NCBI RefSeq assembly: GCF_016755875.1
Contig: NZ_BNED01000005.1
Coordinates: 2,769,001 to 2,833,000 of the forward strand
Source of the DNA: Streptomyces spororaveus
Lineage (GTDB): Bacteria; Actinomycetota; Actinomycetes; Streptomycetales; Streptomycetaceae
Direction of reading: 5' to 3'
DNA length: 64,000 bases
How positions within the stretch are numbered: the first letter of the stretch is position 1; each line of letters begins with the position of its first letter. The notes below the pieces were generated by a model. It was not told the DNA's origin. It made no database searches and was given only the letters and a program-made list of their open reading frames with translations. The translations under genes were made by a program, and so were the position numbers. This document shows positions 26,034 through 34,882 of the stretch, piece by piece.

Positions 26034-26068
26034 AAAAGGCCGGTTCACCTCTGGTGAACCGGCCTTTT
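26034..26068. terminator. Bidirectional intrinsic terminator of rpmB and thiD
   Basis: A perfect 16-bp stem (AAAAGGCCGGTTCACC with its complement) with a 3-base loop. The A-run on one side and T-run on the other give a U-tract in both directions, so it can end rpmB (+) and the thiL-thiD operon (-). Confidence 0.92.
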
Positions 26069-26118
26069 GCCTTGTCCGGGGGCCCGGCGGGAGGGCCGGC
26101 CGGGCCGTCGCGGCGGGT

Positions 26119-26919
26119 TCAGCGCCACTGCCACGCGTGATCCACCGGGCCGATGCCCCCGCCGAGCGCGAAGCCGGCGGCGATGGCGCCGGTGACGTAC
26201 TCCTTGGCGGCCGTGACGGCCTCCGGGACGGTCAGTCCCCTGGCCAGGCCCGCCGCGATCGCGCTCGCGAGGGTGCAGCCCGTGCCGTGGGTGTGCCGGT
26301 TGTCGTGACGCGGGGCGCGCAGCCACCGTTCCTCGGTACCGTCGGTGAGCAGGTCCACCGCCTCGTGGCCGTGCGCCGCGAGGTGTCCGCCCTTGATCAG
26401 CGCCCACCTCGGCCCGTGGCCGAGGATCGCGTCGGCGGCCCGCCGCATGTCGTCCTCGGTCTCCACCACCACGCCGGTGAGCTGGGCCACCTCGTCCAGA
26501 TTGGGGGTGGCCACGGTGGCCCGCGGCAGCAGCTCCTTGCGTACGGCGTCCAGCGCCGAGGCGGCGAGCAGCGCGTCCCCGTGCTTGGAGACCCCGACGG
26601 GGTCCACGACGGCGGGGGCCCGGGTGTCCGCGAGCAGCGCGGCCACCGTCTCGACCAGGACGGCTGAGGAGAGCATCCCGGTCTTCACCGCCTGTACGCC
26701 GATGTCGTCCACGACGGCCCGGTACTGGGCCGCCACGGCCTCGGCGGGCAGCTCCCACACTCCGCGTACCCCGAGCGAGTTCTGCGCCGTCACGGCGGTC
26801 ACCACGCTCATGCCGTGCACGCCGAGCGCCAGCATGGTCTTGAGGTCGGCCTGGATGCCCGCGCCGCCGCCGGAGTCGGATCCGGCGACGGTCAGGCACA
26901 GCGGCGGGGCGGTGCTCAC
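26119..26919 (-). CDS. thiD: Hydroxymethylpyrimidine/phosphomethylpyrimidine kinase ThiD
   Basis: A 266-residue ribokinase-fold enzyme that phosphorylates HMP and HMP-P for thiamine synthesis. It reads [21 protein letters not shown] at the N terminus, [18 protein letters not shown], and the anion-hole/catalytic [18 protein letters not shown] near the C terminus. It starts with GTG at 26919. The start overlaps the stop of thiL by four bases (GTGA), so the two are translationally coupled. Confidence 0.95.
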   Translation of the reverse strand: MSTAPPLCLTVAGSDSGGGAGIQADLKTMLALGVHGMSVVTAVTAQNSLGVRGVWELPAEAVAAQYRAVVDDIGVQAVKTGMLSSAVLVETVAALLADTRAPAVVDPVGVSKHGDALLAASALDAVRKELLPRATVATPNLDEVAQLTGVVVETEDDMRRAADAILGHGPRWALIKGGHLAAHGHEAVDLLTDGTEERWLRAPRHDNRHTHGTGCTLASAIAAGLARGLTVPEAVTAAKEYVTGAIAAGFALGGGIGPVDHAWQWR

Positions 26920-27899
26920 GGCGCGCCGTCCTGGGGGGCCGGGTCGGCCCCGAAGTGGTCCCAGCCGCCGGTGCTGGTCCACGGCGCGCCGTCGACGGTC
27001 ACCTGGGGCAGCGCGGAGCGGTTGAGCACCTCGCCGATGACCTTCCAGCGGGCGGGGAGCTTCACGTCGGGCGGGAAGGTCGCCACGATCGCGTGGTCCT
27101 CTCCCCCGGTGAGGACCCACTGCAGCGGGTCCACGCCGACGGCCTGTCCGATGTCGTGCATCTGGGTCGGGATGTCGACGGCCGCCGAGCGCAGGTCGAT
27201 CCGTACCTTGCTGGCCTCGGCGATGTGCCCGAGGTCGGCGATCAGGCCGTCGCTGACGTCGGTCATGGCGCTGGCGCCGAGTCCGGCGGCCGCGGGGCCC
27301 GCGTGGTAGGGCGGTTCGGGGCGCCGGTGCGCCTCGACGAAGGCCCGCGGGGAGCGGAAGCCGCGCGAGAGCACGGCGAACCCGGCCGCGGACCAGCCGA
27401 GCCAGCCGGTGACGGCCACGACGTCGCCGGGCTGGGCGCCGGAGCGCAGGACGGGCTCGTGGTTGCGCAGGTCCCCGAGGGCGGTGATGGCCACGGTGAT
27501 GACGTCCCCGCGGACGACGTCCCCGCCGACCACGGCCGCGCCGGCGACCTGGCACTCGTCGCGGATCCCGTCCATGAGCTCGGTGGGCCAGGTGACCGGG
27601 AGTTCGGCGGGGACGACGAGGCCGAGCAGCAGCGCGGTGGGCACCGCGCCCATGGCGGCGATGTCGGCGAGGTTCTGCGCGGCGGCCTTGCGGCCGACGT
27701 CGTAGGCCGTGGACCAGTCACGCCGGAAGTGCCGGCCTTCCAGCAGGATGTCGGTGCTCGCCACGACCCGCCGGTCGGGGGCGGACACCACCGCGGCGTC
27801 GTCGCCCGGTCCGAGCCGGACCGCCGGGGTGGTGGTGAGCCGTGAGGTGAGCTCCCTGATCAGCCCGAACTCCCCCAGCTCGCCGACAGTGCCCTTCAT
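26916..27899 (-). CDS. thiL: Thiamine-monophosphate kinase ThiL
   Basis: A 327-residue kinase making thiamine diphosphate from the monophosphate. The motifs are [52 protein letters not shown] and [14 protein letters not shown], all in family order, followed by the [11 protein letters not shown] segment. First gene of the thiL-thiD pair. No THI-box riboswitch was seen upstream, in the 245 bases before the start. Confidence 0.96.
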   Translation of the reverse strand: MKGTVGELGEFGLIRELTSRLTTTPAVRLGPGDDAAVVSAPDRRVVASTDILLEGRHFRRDWSTAYDVGRKAAAQNLADIAAMGAVPTALLLGLVVPAELPVTWPTELMDGIRDECQVAGAAVVGGDVVRGDVITVAITALGDLRNHEPVLRSGAQPGDVVAVTGWLGWSAAGFAVLSRGFRSPRAFVEAHRRPEPPYHAGPAAAGLGASAMTDVSDGLIADLGHIAEASKVRIDLRSAAVDIPTQMHDIGQAVGVDPLQWVLTGGEDHAIVATFPPDVKLPARWKVIGEVLNRSALPQVTVDGAPWTSTGGWDHFGADPAPQDGAP

Positions 27900-28144
27900 C
27901 GCTGTGCCCCTTCTTGCCCAGTCCGCTTGCGGTCGCGAGCCGTCTCAGCTCTGGGTACCGTCAACAGATACGTCAACTTCTGCTCTCCGTACGCCCCGCT
28001 GTGCGTGGCGCCGGGCCCGCGGGTCTCCCCGCGGCGCACGGCGACGCGGTACCGTGGCGTCCCTTCTTCCCCCGGCCCGTTCAATCGTGTGGGGCCCACC
28101 CGAAGGTTAGGGGAAATGATCCTCGTGGCCGCCCTGGAGGTTCC

Positions 28145-28378
28145 GTGGTACAGGCGTACATCCTTATCCAGACCGAAGTGGGCAAGGCGTCGTTCGTCGC
28201 CGAGTCCATCGGCCAGATCCCGGGGGTGATCCAGGCCGAGGACGTGACGGGCCCGTACGACGTGATCGTGCGTGCCCAGGCCGACACCGTGGACGACCTC
28301 GGCCGCATGGTCGTGGCCAAGGTCCAGCAGGTGGAGGGGATCACCCGCACCTTGACCTGCCCGGTGGTCCATCTGTAG
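28145..28378 (+). CDS. Stand-alone AsnC/Lrp effector-binding (RAM) domain protein
   Basis: A 77-residue protein from a GTG at 28145 with GGAGG six bases upstream. It consists only of the Lrp/AsnC C-terminal sensory domain: QAYILIQTEVGKASFVAESIGQ, PYDVIVRAQADTVDDLGRMV, and a terminal LTCPVVHL. No helix-turn-helix is encoded, because the frame upstream is not coding. Such proteins form oligomers that bind amino acids and may modulate full-length Lrp proteins. The specific ligand is unknown. Confidence 0.88.
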   Translation: MVQAYILIQTEVGKASFVAESIGQIPGVIQAEDVTGPYDVIVRAQADTVDDLGRMVVAKVQQVEGITRTLTCPVVHL

Positions 28379-28401
28379 CCCCCGTCTACTCTTGGCCGGT
28401 G

Positions 28402-28911
28402 ATGTCCCTCCACCACCGGCCCCTGCGTGTCCGCGTCCTGTCCGCCCTGCCCGCCTCGATGGCCGTCCTGGCCGCCGCGGCGTGCTCCCCGGGTGGATCC
28501 GAAGCCCGGTTGGACCCTCCGCCCACGCCGCCCGCCGCCATCGGGGAGCTCTGTGCGGCACTGCACAAGGAGCTCCCGGAGACGGTGGCCGGCCTGGCGC
28601 GGACCAGAACCGAACCGGAGTCCGATCTGACCGCCGCGTGGGGCGGTTCGGCGATCGTACTGCGGTGCGGTATCCCCAAGCCCCCGAAGATGCTCGATCC
28701 GAAGCAGGACGGCATCCACGTGAACGGGGTGGCCTGGCTGCTGGAGAAGCTCGACGACGGCTCCGGCGGGGGGTTCCGGTTCACCACCGGGCTCCGGCTG
28801 GCCTACACCGAGGTCCAGGTCGACAAGGAGCATGCCACGGATGCGGGGATGCTGGTCGGCCTGTCCACGGCGATCGCCGCGACCGTGCCCGAGGGCATCT
28901 CCTCCTACTGA
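28402..28911 (+). CDS. DUF3515 lipoprotein
   Basis: A protein of about 169 residues with an export signal (RVRVLSALPASMAVLAAAACS) ending in a Cys typical of a lipobox, although the LAAAAC sequence is not ideal. The mature part has CAALHKELPETVAGL, ... WGGSAIVLRCGIPKPP and YTEVQVDKEHATDAG, as in DUF3515. Function unknown; it often lies next to ddl in actinobacteria. Adjacent GTG (28399) and ATG (28402) starts cannot be separated. It converges on ddl across a perfect palindrome. Confidence 0.85.
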   Translation: MSLHHRPLRVRVLSALPASMAVLAAAACSPGGSEARLDPPPTPPAAIGELCAALHKELPETVAGLARTRTEPESDLTAAWGGSAIVLRCGIPKPPKMLDPKQDGIHVNGVAWLLEKLDDGSGGGFRFTTGLRLAYTEVQVDKEHATDAGMLVGLSTAIAATVPEGISSY

Positions 28912-28940
28912 GTACCGCGCACCGGGTACCGAGCACACCG

Positions 28941-28978
28941 CCGCCCGCCGACCGCCTTCGAAGGCGGTCGGCGGGCGG
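28941..28978. terminator. Perfect 38-base palindrome between convergent genes
   Basis: CCGCCCGCCGACCGCCTT, then CG, then the exact complement: a 19-bp perfect dyad centred at 28959/28960. It terminates the DUF3515 gene (+) and ddl (-). Confidence 0.85.
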
Positions 28979-29004
28979 TCGGCGTTCCGTACGGCGCCCG
29001 GGTC

Positions 29005-30162
29005 TCAGCGCAGGCCGGTGGAGCGGCGCAGGGCCGCCTGGATCAGGCTGTCCACCAGCTCCGGGTACTCGATGCCCGTCTTCTGCCACATCAGCGGGTA
29101 CATCGAGATCGGGGTGAAGCCCGGCATCGTGTTGATCTCGTTGATGACGAATTCGCCGTCCTCGGTGAGGAAGAAGTCGGCGCGTACCAGGCCCTCGCAC
29201 GACGCGGCCTCGAAGGCCTCGATCGCGAGCCGCTGGACCTCGGCGGTCTGCTCCGGGGTCAGCGGGGCGGGCACGATCCCGGAGGCGGAGTCGATGTACT
29301 TCGCCTCGAAGTCGTAGAAGTCGTGGCTGGACACCGGCGGGATCTCGGCGGGGACGCTCGCGCGCGGCCCGTCCTCGAACTCCAGGACGCCGCACTCGAT
29401 CTCGCGGCCGCGCAGCAGCGCCTCCACGATGATCTTCGGGTCGTGGCGGCGGGCCTCCTTGACCGCGGCGTCGAGACCGGAGGCGTCGTCGACCTTGGTG
29501 ATGCCGATGGAGGAGCCGGCCCGGGCGGGCTTCACGAACAGCGGCCAGCCGTGTTCGGCGGCGAAGTCCAGGATCCTGCCGGTGGCGGCGTCCCGGTCGG
29601 TGTCCCACTCGCGGGGGCGGATGGTCACGTACGGGCCGACGCGCAGCCCGAAGGACGTGAACACCCGCTTCATGTAGTCCTTGTCCTGGCCGACGGCCGA
29701 GGCGAGGACGCCGGAGCCGACGTACGGGATGCCGGAGAGCTCCAGGAGGCCCTGGAGGGTGCCGTCCTCGCCGTACGGGCCGTGCAGCACGGGGAAGACG
29801 ACGTCGACCTCGCCCAGGGCCTTGGGGACGGCGCCCGGTTCGGTGTAGACGACCTGGCGGCTGGCCGGGTCGACCGAGAGCACGACGGCGCCGTCCTCGG
29901 AGTCGGCGAGCTCCTCGACACTCGGGAGCTTGCGGTCGGCGATGGCCATCCGCTCGGGCTCGTCGGCGGTCAGCGCCCATCGGCCGTCCGTGGTGATGCC
30001 GATGGGCAGCACCTCGTACTTGGAGCGGTCGATGGAGCGCAGCACGGCGCCCGCCGTGACGACCGAGATGGCGTGTTCCGAGCTGCGGCCGCCGAACACG
30101 ACGGCCACGCGGGGCTTGCGGCCCTGCTGCTCAGGGGTCTGGGGGAGGTTCTCGCTGCTCAT
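29005..30162 (-). CDS. ddl: D-alanine--D-alanine ligase
   Basis: A 385-residue ATP-grasp enzyme forming D-Ala-D-Ala for peptidoglycan. It has RVAVVFGGRSSEHAISVVTA at the N terminus, HGPYGEDGTLQGLLEL, GSGVLASAVGQDKDYMKRVF, FVKPARAGSSIGITKV and the C-terminal metal/ATP site FVINEINTMPGFTPISMYP. Length fits actinobacterial Ddl. It is the first in the direction of transcription only after gpsA, with a 39-base gap, so ddl is probably part of the plsC-gpsA-ddl operon. Confidence 0.97.
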   Translation of the reverse strand: MSSENLPQTPEQQGRKPRVAVVFGGRSSEHAISVVTAGAVLRSIDRSKYEVLPIGITTDGRWALTADEPERMAIADRKLPSVEELADSEDGAVVLSVDPASRQVVYTEPGAVPKALGEVDVVFPVLHGPYGEDGTLQGLLELSGIPYVGSGVLASAVGQDKDYMKRVFTSFGLRVGPYVTIRPREWDTDRDAATGRILDFAAEHGWPLFVKPARAGSSIGITKVDDASGLDAAVKEARRHDPKIIVEALLRGREIECGVLEFEDGPRASVPAEIPPVSSHDFYDFEAKYIDSASGIVPAPLTPEQTAEVQRLAIEAFEAASCEGLVRADFFLTEDGEFVINEINTMPGFTPISMYPLMWQKTGIEYPELVDSLIQAALRRSTGLR

Positions 30163-30201
30163 ATCGCCACGAGAGTACCCGCTCAGGCGTGCGGAATGGA
30201 G

Positions 30202-31212
30202 TCAGCGACGTTCCGGTTTGGCGCTGCGGCCCATCAGGTCCTTGAGGGCGACCAGGGTCGGCTTGCCGTGGTGGACGATGTCCACCACCGTGTCGGTGAT
30301 GGGCATGTCCACCCCGTGGCGGCGCGCCAGATCCGCCACCGACTGGCAGGACTTGACGCCCTCGGCGGTCTGCCTGGTGACCGCGATGGTCTCCTCCAGG
30401 GTCATCCCGCGTCCGAGGTTGGTGCCGAAGGTGTGGTTCCGGGAGAGCGGCGAGGAGCACGTGGCGACCAGGTCACCGAGGCCGGCGAGGCCGGAGAAGG
30501 TGAGCGGGTCGGCGCCCATCGCCACGCCGAGGCGGGTCGCTTCGGCGAGTCCGCGGGTGATGAGCGAGCCCTTGGTGTTGTCGCCCAGGCCCATGCCGTC
30601 CGCGATGCCGACGGCGAGGCCGATGACGTTCTTGACGGCGCCGCCGAGCTCGCACCCGGTGACGTCGGTGCTCGTGTACGGCCGGAAGTACGCGGTGTGG
30701 CAGGCGGCCTGGAGGCGCTGGGCCACGCCCTCGTCCACGCAGGCGACGACGGAGGCGGCGGGCTGGCGGGCGGCGATCTCGGCGGCCAGGTTGGGGCCGG
30801 TGACCACGGCGATGCGCTCGGCGGGGACCTTGGCCACCTCCTCGATGACCTCGCTCATCCGCTTGGCGGTGCCGAGTTCGATGCCCTTCATCAGGGAGAC
30901 GAGCACGGTGTCGGGGGCCAGCAGCGGCGCCCAGGCGGCCAGGTTGTCGCGCAGGGTCTGGGAGGGGATGGCGAGGACGGTGAAGTCGGCGCCGGCCGCG
31001 GCCTCGGCCGGGTCGGTGGTGGCCCGGAGGTTCCCGGGGAGTTCCACGCCCGGGAAGTAGTCCGGGTTGGTCCGCCCGGTGTTGATGGAGTCGACCACCT
31101 CCCGGCGGCGGCCCCACAGCGTCACCTCGCAGCCGGCGTCGGCGAGCACGATGGCGAAGGCCGTGCCCCAGGAGCCTGTTCCGAAGACGGTCGCCTTCAC
31201 GGGACGTGTCAC
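30202..31212 (-). CDS. gpsA: NAD(P)H-dependent glycerol-3-phosphate dehydrogenase GpsA
   Basis: A 336-residue enzyme making sn-glycerol-3-phosphate for phospholipids. The Rossmann loop is TVFGTGSWGTAFA. LVSLMKGIELG and TGPNLAAEIA are substrate-site motifs. NVIGLAVGIADGMGLGDNTKGSLITRGLAE carries catalytic residues. The GTG at 31212 overlaps the plsC stop by four bases (GTGA), showing coupling of two consecutive steps of phosphatidic-acid synthesis. Confidence 0.97.
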   Translation of the reverse strand: MTRPVKATVFGTGSWGTAFAIVLADAGCEVTLWGRRREVVDSINTGRTNPDYFPGVELPGNLRATTDPAEAAAGADFTVLAIPSQTLRDNLAAWAPLLAPDTVLVSLMKGIELGTAKRMSEVIEEVAKVPAERIAVVTGPNLAAEIAARQPAASVVACVDEGVAQRLQAACHTAYFRPYTSTDVTGCELGGAVKNVIGLAVGIADGMGLGDNTKGSLITRGLAEATRLGVAMGADPLTFSGLAGLGDLVATCSSPLSRNHTFGTNLGRGMTLEETIAVTRQTAEGVKSCQSVADLARRHGVDMPITDTVVDIVHHGKPTLVALKDLMGRSAKPERR

Positions 31213-31961
31213 TTGTTGCCCTCCCCTGCGGCCTTGCGCCGCTGTTCCGCCCTGGCGTTGCGATGGTCGTACGGCTGCTCGGGCGCGGTCTCGCCGCGCA
31301 CCTCCTCCAGCAGCGCGGTGATGGCCGCCATGATGACCTCGGTGACCTCCCGGAGGACTTCCGGGGTGGGTTCGCGGTCGTAGAAGGCGGACAGGTCCAC
31401 CGGCGGGCCGGCGAGCACCTGGAGGGTCTTGCGCGGGAAGAGCCGGACCTTGTTCTCCTTGGCGTAGGGCGGCATCGCGAGGTTCGCGCCCCACTGGGCC
31501 ACCGGAATGACGGGCGCCCTGGTGATCAGCGCCACGCGGGCGGCGCCGGTCTTGCCGGCCATCGGCCACATGTCGGGGTCGCGGGTGAGGGTGCCCTCCG
31601 GGTAAAAGGCCACGCATTCGCCCCGCTCGATGGCGTCCACGGCGGCCCGGAATGCGTCCAGGGCGTTGGTGGACTCCCGGTAGACGGGGATCTGTCCGCT
31701 GCCGCGCAGGATCGACCCGACAATGGGGACCTTGAAGAGGGCGGCCTTGGCGAGCAATCGGGGCACGCGGCCGGTGTTGTACTGGAAGTGCGCGTACGAG
31801 AGCGGGTCCAGATACGAGTTGTGATTGACGGCGGTGATAAATCCGCCCTCGGCCGGAATGTGCTCCATTCCCCGCCAGTCCCGCTTGAAGAGCACTACCA
31901 GCGGCGGTTTTGCGATGACCGCCGCCAGGCGGTACCAGAAGCCGATTCTGCGGCGGGACAC
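31209..31961 (-). CDS. plsC: 1-acyl-sn-glycerol-3-phosphate acyltransferase (PlsC family)
   Basis: A 250-residue membrane-associated acyltransferase making phosphatidic acid. It has the NHNSYLD catalytic box (NHxxxxD), FKVPIVGSILRGSGQIPVYR and FYPEGTLTRDPDMWPMAGKTG (the PEG motif). The C terminus is basic and charged. The GTG at 31961 has GAGGAAGG upstream; the longer frame to 32051 has no signal. It overlaps gpsA by four bases. Acyl-position specificity is inferred from family only. Confidence 0.92.
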   Translation of the reverse strand: MSRRRIGFWYRLAAVIAKPPLVVLFKRDWRGMEHIPAEGGFITAVNHNSYLDPLSYAHFQYNTGRVPRLLAKAALFKVPIVGSILRGSGQIPVYRESTNALDAFRAAVDAIERGECVAFYPEGTLTRDPDMWPMAGKTGAARVALITRAPVIPVAQWGANLAMPPYAKENKVRLFPRKTLQVLAGPPVDLSAFYDREPTPEVLREVTEVIMAAITALLEEVRGETAPEQPYDHRNARAEQRRKAAGEGNK

Positions 31962-32127
31962 TCGGACACCTTCCTCTAGGACCGGTGCGCGGCCTCGGCA
32001 CCTCGTGGGCCGGACAAGTGTCACCCCACGCCCGGTCTCTGTCGAGAACACCGTACGCCCCGCTCACCCCGCCGGACTCCCGGGTTGCCCGGGCGGAGGC
32101 GACAATGGGCCGACACATGACCCGGCC

Positions 32128-33009
32128 ATGACCCGACCATGGCCGAAGGACGTGCCCGAGCGCACCGGAGGGAAGAGGTCCGTCACGAACGCCGTCTGGA
32201 GTCTGGTGGTCCCGCTGAAGCCTCTGGCGGTGGCCAAGAGCCGTCTCGCGCGGGCTGTGGGCGCCTCTCGTCCGGGCCTTGCCCTGGCCTTCGCGCAGGA
32301 CACCGTCGCGGGAGCCCTGGCCTGCGCGGCGGTCGCCGATGTGGTGGTCGTCACGGACGACGCCGCGGCGGGTGCGGAACTGGCGCGGCTCGGGGCGCGG
32401 ATCGTTCCGGACGTCCCGGCGGCCGGGCTCAACCCGGCCCTGGACCACGGGGCACGGGCGGTGCGGTCGGGACGGCCGGGCGCCGCGGTGGCCGCACTGA
32501 ACGCCGATCTGCCGGCGCTGCGGCCCCCGGAATTGCAACGCGTGCTCGAAAACGCCTCGGTATTTCCCCGGGCATTTCTGGCCGATGCGGCCGGAATCGG
32601 GACGACCCTGCTTTCCGCCGCGCCGGACGTGGAATTGGGGCCGTCCTTCGGCGGGCCGTCACGGGCCAGGCATTCGGCTTCGGGAGCCGTGGAAATCGCC
32701 CTGCCGGACGTGGACAGCGTGCGCCGGGACGTGGACACGGCTGCCGACCTGCGGACGGCGCTCACCCTCGGTGTGGGACGTCACACCGCCCGATACAGTG
32801 CCCGTATGCAGGCGACCGCGTACACGTACGACTCCCAGACCCGCAGCGGCAGCGTGCTGCTGGACGACGGCACGCCGGTGCCCTTCGAGGCCCCGGCCTT
32901 CGACGCAGGGGGCCTGCGGCTGCTGCGGCCCGGACAGCGGGTACGGATCGAGACGGACGGCGCGGGTGCGAACCTGCGGATCACCCTGGTGACGCTGCAG
33001 ACGTTCTGA
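32128..33009 (+). CDS. cofC: CofC-type phosphate guanylyltransferase (F420 synthesis) with an extra C-terminal domain
   Basis: A 293-residue reading frame. Residues ~20-225 match CofC, which activates 2-phospholactate (or phosphoenolpyruvate) with GTP for coenzyme F420: WSLVVPLKPLAVAKSRLA, VVVVTDDAAAG, GLNPALDHGARAV, ALNADLPALRP and AGIGTTLL...PSFGGPSRARHS. No stop separates this from a further ~67 residues (MQATAYTYDSQTRSG...), which resemble a small OB/cold-shock-like protein. The start is uncertain: ATG 32128 and GTG 32152 are both in frame. GGAGGGAAGAGG (32167-32178) has no start codon at the right spacing after it. Confidence 0.85.
   Translation: MTRPWPKDVPERTGGKRSVTNAVWSLVVPLKPLAVAKSRLARAVGASRPGLALAFAQDTVAGALACAAVADVVVVTDDAAAGAELARLGARIVPDVPAAGLNPALDHGARAVRSGRPGAAVAALNADLPALRPPELQRVLENASVFPRAFLADAAGIGTTLLSAAPDVELGPSFGGPSRARHSASGAVEIALPDVDSVRRDVDTAADLRTALTLGVGRHTARYSARMQATAYTYDSQTRSGSVLLDDGTPVPFEAPAFDAGGLRLLRPGQRVRIETDGAGANLRITLVTLQTF
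32806..33009 (+). CDS. Possible separately translated 67-residue protein at the cofC 3' end
   Basis: An ATG at 32806, in frame with cofC, opens MQATAYTYDSQTRSGSVLLDD with QRVRIETDGAG near the end, a small beta-rich fold like cold-shock/OB proteins. There is no ribosome-binding site. However, a -10-like GATACAGT (32791-32798) lies seven bases before the ATG, the distance expected for a leaderless transcript. I recall similar stand-alone proteins in other streptomycetes. It may be both a fusion tail and an independent product. Confidence 0.45.
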   Translation: MQATAYTYDSQTRSGSVLLDDGTPVPFEAPAFDAGGLRLLRPGQRVRIETDGAGANLRITLVTLQTF

Positions 33010-33015
33010 ACGGAC

Positions 33016-33075
33016 GGGGCGCCGGCGCCCCGGACGCACCGCGGGCCGGCTCCCCCGCTCGGGGAAAGCCGGCCC
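33016..33075. terminator. Two hairpins between convergent cofC and hupS
   Basis: A 16-base perfect palindrome (GGGGCGCC and its complement, 33016-33031) is followed by a stem of GGGCCGGCT/AGCCGGCCC with inner CCCC/GGGG pairs (33043-33075). Confidence 0.75.
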
Positions 33076-33095
33076 GGCCTGTGTGACGCGTGCCC

Positions 33096-33776
33096 CTACT
33101 TCTTGCGGGCGGTGGTCTTCTTCGCGGTGGCCTTGCGCGTCGCCGTCTTCTTGGCGGGCGCCTTCGTCGCTGCGGTGACCTTCTTGGCCGCCGGCGCGGT
33201 CTTCTTCGCCGCGGCGGTGGTCTTCTTCGCGGCGGGCGTGGTCTTCTTCGCCGCGGCGGTGGTCTTCTTCGCGGCCGCGGTGGCCTTCTTGGCCGTGGCG
33301 GTGCTCTTCACCGCCGCCTTCTTGGCGGTCGCCGTGGCCTTCTTCGCCACGACCTTCTTTGCGACCGTGGTCTTTGCCGCGGCCTTCTTGGCGGTGGTGG
33401 CCTTCTTCGCGGCGGCCTTCTTGACCGTGGCGGAGGCACCACCCGTGAGGCTGCCCTTGGGCGCCTTCTTCACGGAGACCTCGCCGCCCTTGGGGAGCTT
33501 CTTGGTGCCGCTGACCAGGTCTTTGAAGCCCTGGCCGGCACGGAAGCGGGGCACAGAGGTCTTCTTGACCCGGACGCGCTCACCCGTCTGCGGGTTGCGG
33601 GCGTAACGGGCCGGACGGTCGACCTTCTCGAACGAGCCGAAGCCCGTGACCGAGACCCGGTCGCCCGCGACGGTAGCGCGGACGATCGCGTCCAGTACCG
33701 CGTCGACAGCATCCGCGGCCTGCTGGCGGCCGCCCAGCTTGTCGGCAATCGCTTCTACGAGCTGCGCCTTGTTCAC
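33096..33776 (-). CDS. hupS: HupS: HU-family nucleoid protein with histone H1-like tail
   Basis: A 226-residue chimeric nucleoid protein, starting with GTG at 33776. Residues 1-90 are an HU domain: NKAQLVEAIADKLGG, VSVTGFGSFEKVDRPARYARNPQTGE and the KTSVPRFRAGQGFKDLV end. Residues ~100-226 are almost only Lys, Ala and Thr in KKATA/AAKK repeats, like eukaryotic H1. In S. coelicolor HupS is sporulation-associated and compacts spore DNA. The internal DNA repeats are a likely hotspot for length variation. It converges on cofC. Confidence 0.96.
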   Translation of the reverse strand: MNKAQLVEAIADKLGGRQQAADAVDAVLDAIVRATVAGDRVSVTGFGSFEKVDRPARYARNPQTGERVRVKKTSVPRFRAGQGFKDLVSGTKKLPKGGEVSVKKAPKGSLTGGASATVKKAAAKKATTAKKAAAKTTVAKKVVAKKATATAKKAAVKSTATAKKATAAAKKTTAAAKKTTPAAKKTTAAAKKTAPAAKKVTAATKAPAKKTATRKATAKKTTARKK

Positions 33777-33920
33777 GTCTTCCCCTTCGGAGACTTCGCC
33801 AGAACGAATGTGTTCAAGCTTATTTCGCACGTTAGGCGGATATATACCGCAAATCAAACACGAAACGGGCTAATCACCCTAGTGCCGCAACGCTGTAGTC
33901 CGTTACGGAGTTCCTTCGCA

Positions 33921-34148
33921 TCAGTCGCCTTCAGGGAATCGACCCTCGTCGAGGTCCTTCATCAACCTGTCCAGGCGCCTTGCCGCATCGGCGAGATCAT
34001 GCTTCGCCGCGGCTGTGACGACCAACAGCTTCCGGGACAGCGCCATCCTTACGCCCTCCGGGACTTGCAGTGAGCGCACCCGTGTGTGTGCTTCTTTCAG
34101 CCGGTCCGCGACGAGTTCGTAGAGCTCGAGTTGACTGTCGCGTTCCAT
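33921..34148 (-). CDS. Small conserved helical protein of unknown function
   Basis: A 75-residue protein from the ATG at 34148 (MERDSQLELYELVADRLKE). It is almost wholly helical and charged: AHTRVRSLQVPEGVRMALSRKLLVVTAAAKHDLADAARRLDRLMKDLDEG is its body. Its position between hupS and leuD on the same strand is conserved in streptomycetes as far as I recall. I do not recognise a function. A longer frame to 34253 would read through the upstream terminator and is rejected. Confidence 0.75.
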   Translation of the reverse strand: MERDSQLELYELVADRLKEAHTRVRSLQVPEGVRMALSRKLLVVTAAAKHDLADAARRLDRLMKDLDEGRFPEGD

Positions 34149-34203
34149 GCACAGATTGTGCCATCTGGGGCGAGTTGTCGCCTCACGGGGCCTCAACAAA
34201 CGG

Positions 34204-34235
34204 CTGTGCCCCCCGCCGGAGGGCGGGGGGCACAG
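34204..34235. terminator. Terminator after leuD
   Basis: CTGTGCCCCCCGCC pairs with GGCGGGGGGCACAG around a 4-base loop: a 14-bp stem on the downstream side of leuD. Confidence 0.8.
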
Positions 34236-34285
34236 TGTTGTCGATGTGATCACCCGAAGGTGAATAAGCGCTGATCAGGCAGGAA

Positions 34286-34879
34286 TCAGGCCTGAATCGT
34301 GCGCGGCTTGTGGGCGGGGCGGGCGCTTTCGTATGTGGCGATGTCCGCTTCGTTCTGAAGGGTGAGCGAGATGTCGTCCAGGCCCTCCAGCAGACGCCAG
34401 CGGGCGTTGTCGTCGAGTTCGAACTCCGCGACGACGCCTTCCGCTCGCACCTGGCGGTCGACCAGGTCGACCGTGATCTCGGCGGTGGGGTCGGCCTCGG
34501 TCAGCTTCCACAGCCGCTCGACGGTCTCCTGCGGGAGGACGACGGTCAGCAGACCGTTCTTCAGCGAGTTCCCGCGGAAGATGTCGGCGAAGCGGGAGGA
34601 GATGACCGTCTTGAAGCCGAAGTTCTGCAGGGCCCAGACGGCGTGCTCGCGCGAGGAGCCCGTACCGAAGTCGGGACCGGCGACGAGTACGGTCGCGCCG
34701 GCGCGCTCTGGGCGGTTCGTGACGAACTCCGGGTCCTTGCGCCAGGCCTCGAAGAGCCCGTCCTCGAACCCGTCACGGGTGATCTTCTTCAGCCAGTGGG
34801 CCGGGATGATCTGGTCGGTGTCGACGTTGCTGCGGCGCAGCGGGACGGCCCGGCCGGTGTGGGTGGTGAAGGCTTCCAT
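34286..34879 (-). CDS. leuD: 3-isopropylmalate dehydratase small subunit LeuD
   Basis: A 197-residue swivel-domain subunit of isopropylmalate isomerase (leucine synthesis). It starts [31 protein letters not shown]. The characteristic loop is [14 protein letters not shown], and [13 protein letters not shown] follows. Translation starts three bases after the leuC stop, so the two subunits are made together. Confidence 0.97.
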   Translation of the reverse strand: MEAFTTHTGRAVPLRRSNVDTDQIIPAHWLKKITRDGFEDGLFEAWRKDPEFVTNRPERAGATVLVAGPDFGTGSSREHAVWALQNFGFKTVISSRFADIFRGNSLKNGLLTVVLPQETVERLWKLTEADPTAEITVDLVDRQVRAEGVVAEFELDDNARWRLLEGLDDISLTLQNEADIATYESARPAHKPRTIQA

Positions 34880-34882
34880 GGT

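Noticed and set aside
27900..28144. THI-box riboswitch before thiL
   Set aside because: I looked for the conserved core of the thiamine-pyrophosphate riboswitch on the minus strand of the thiL upstream region and did not see it.
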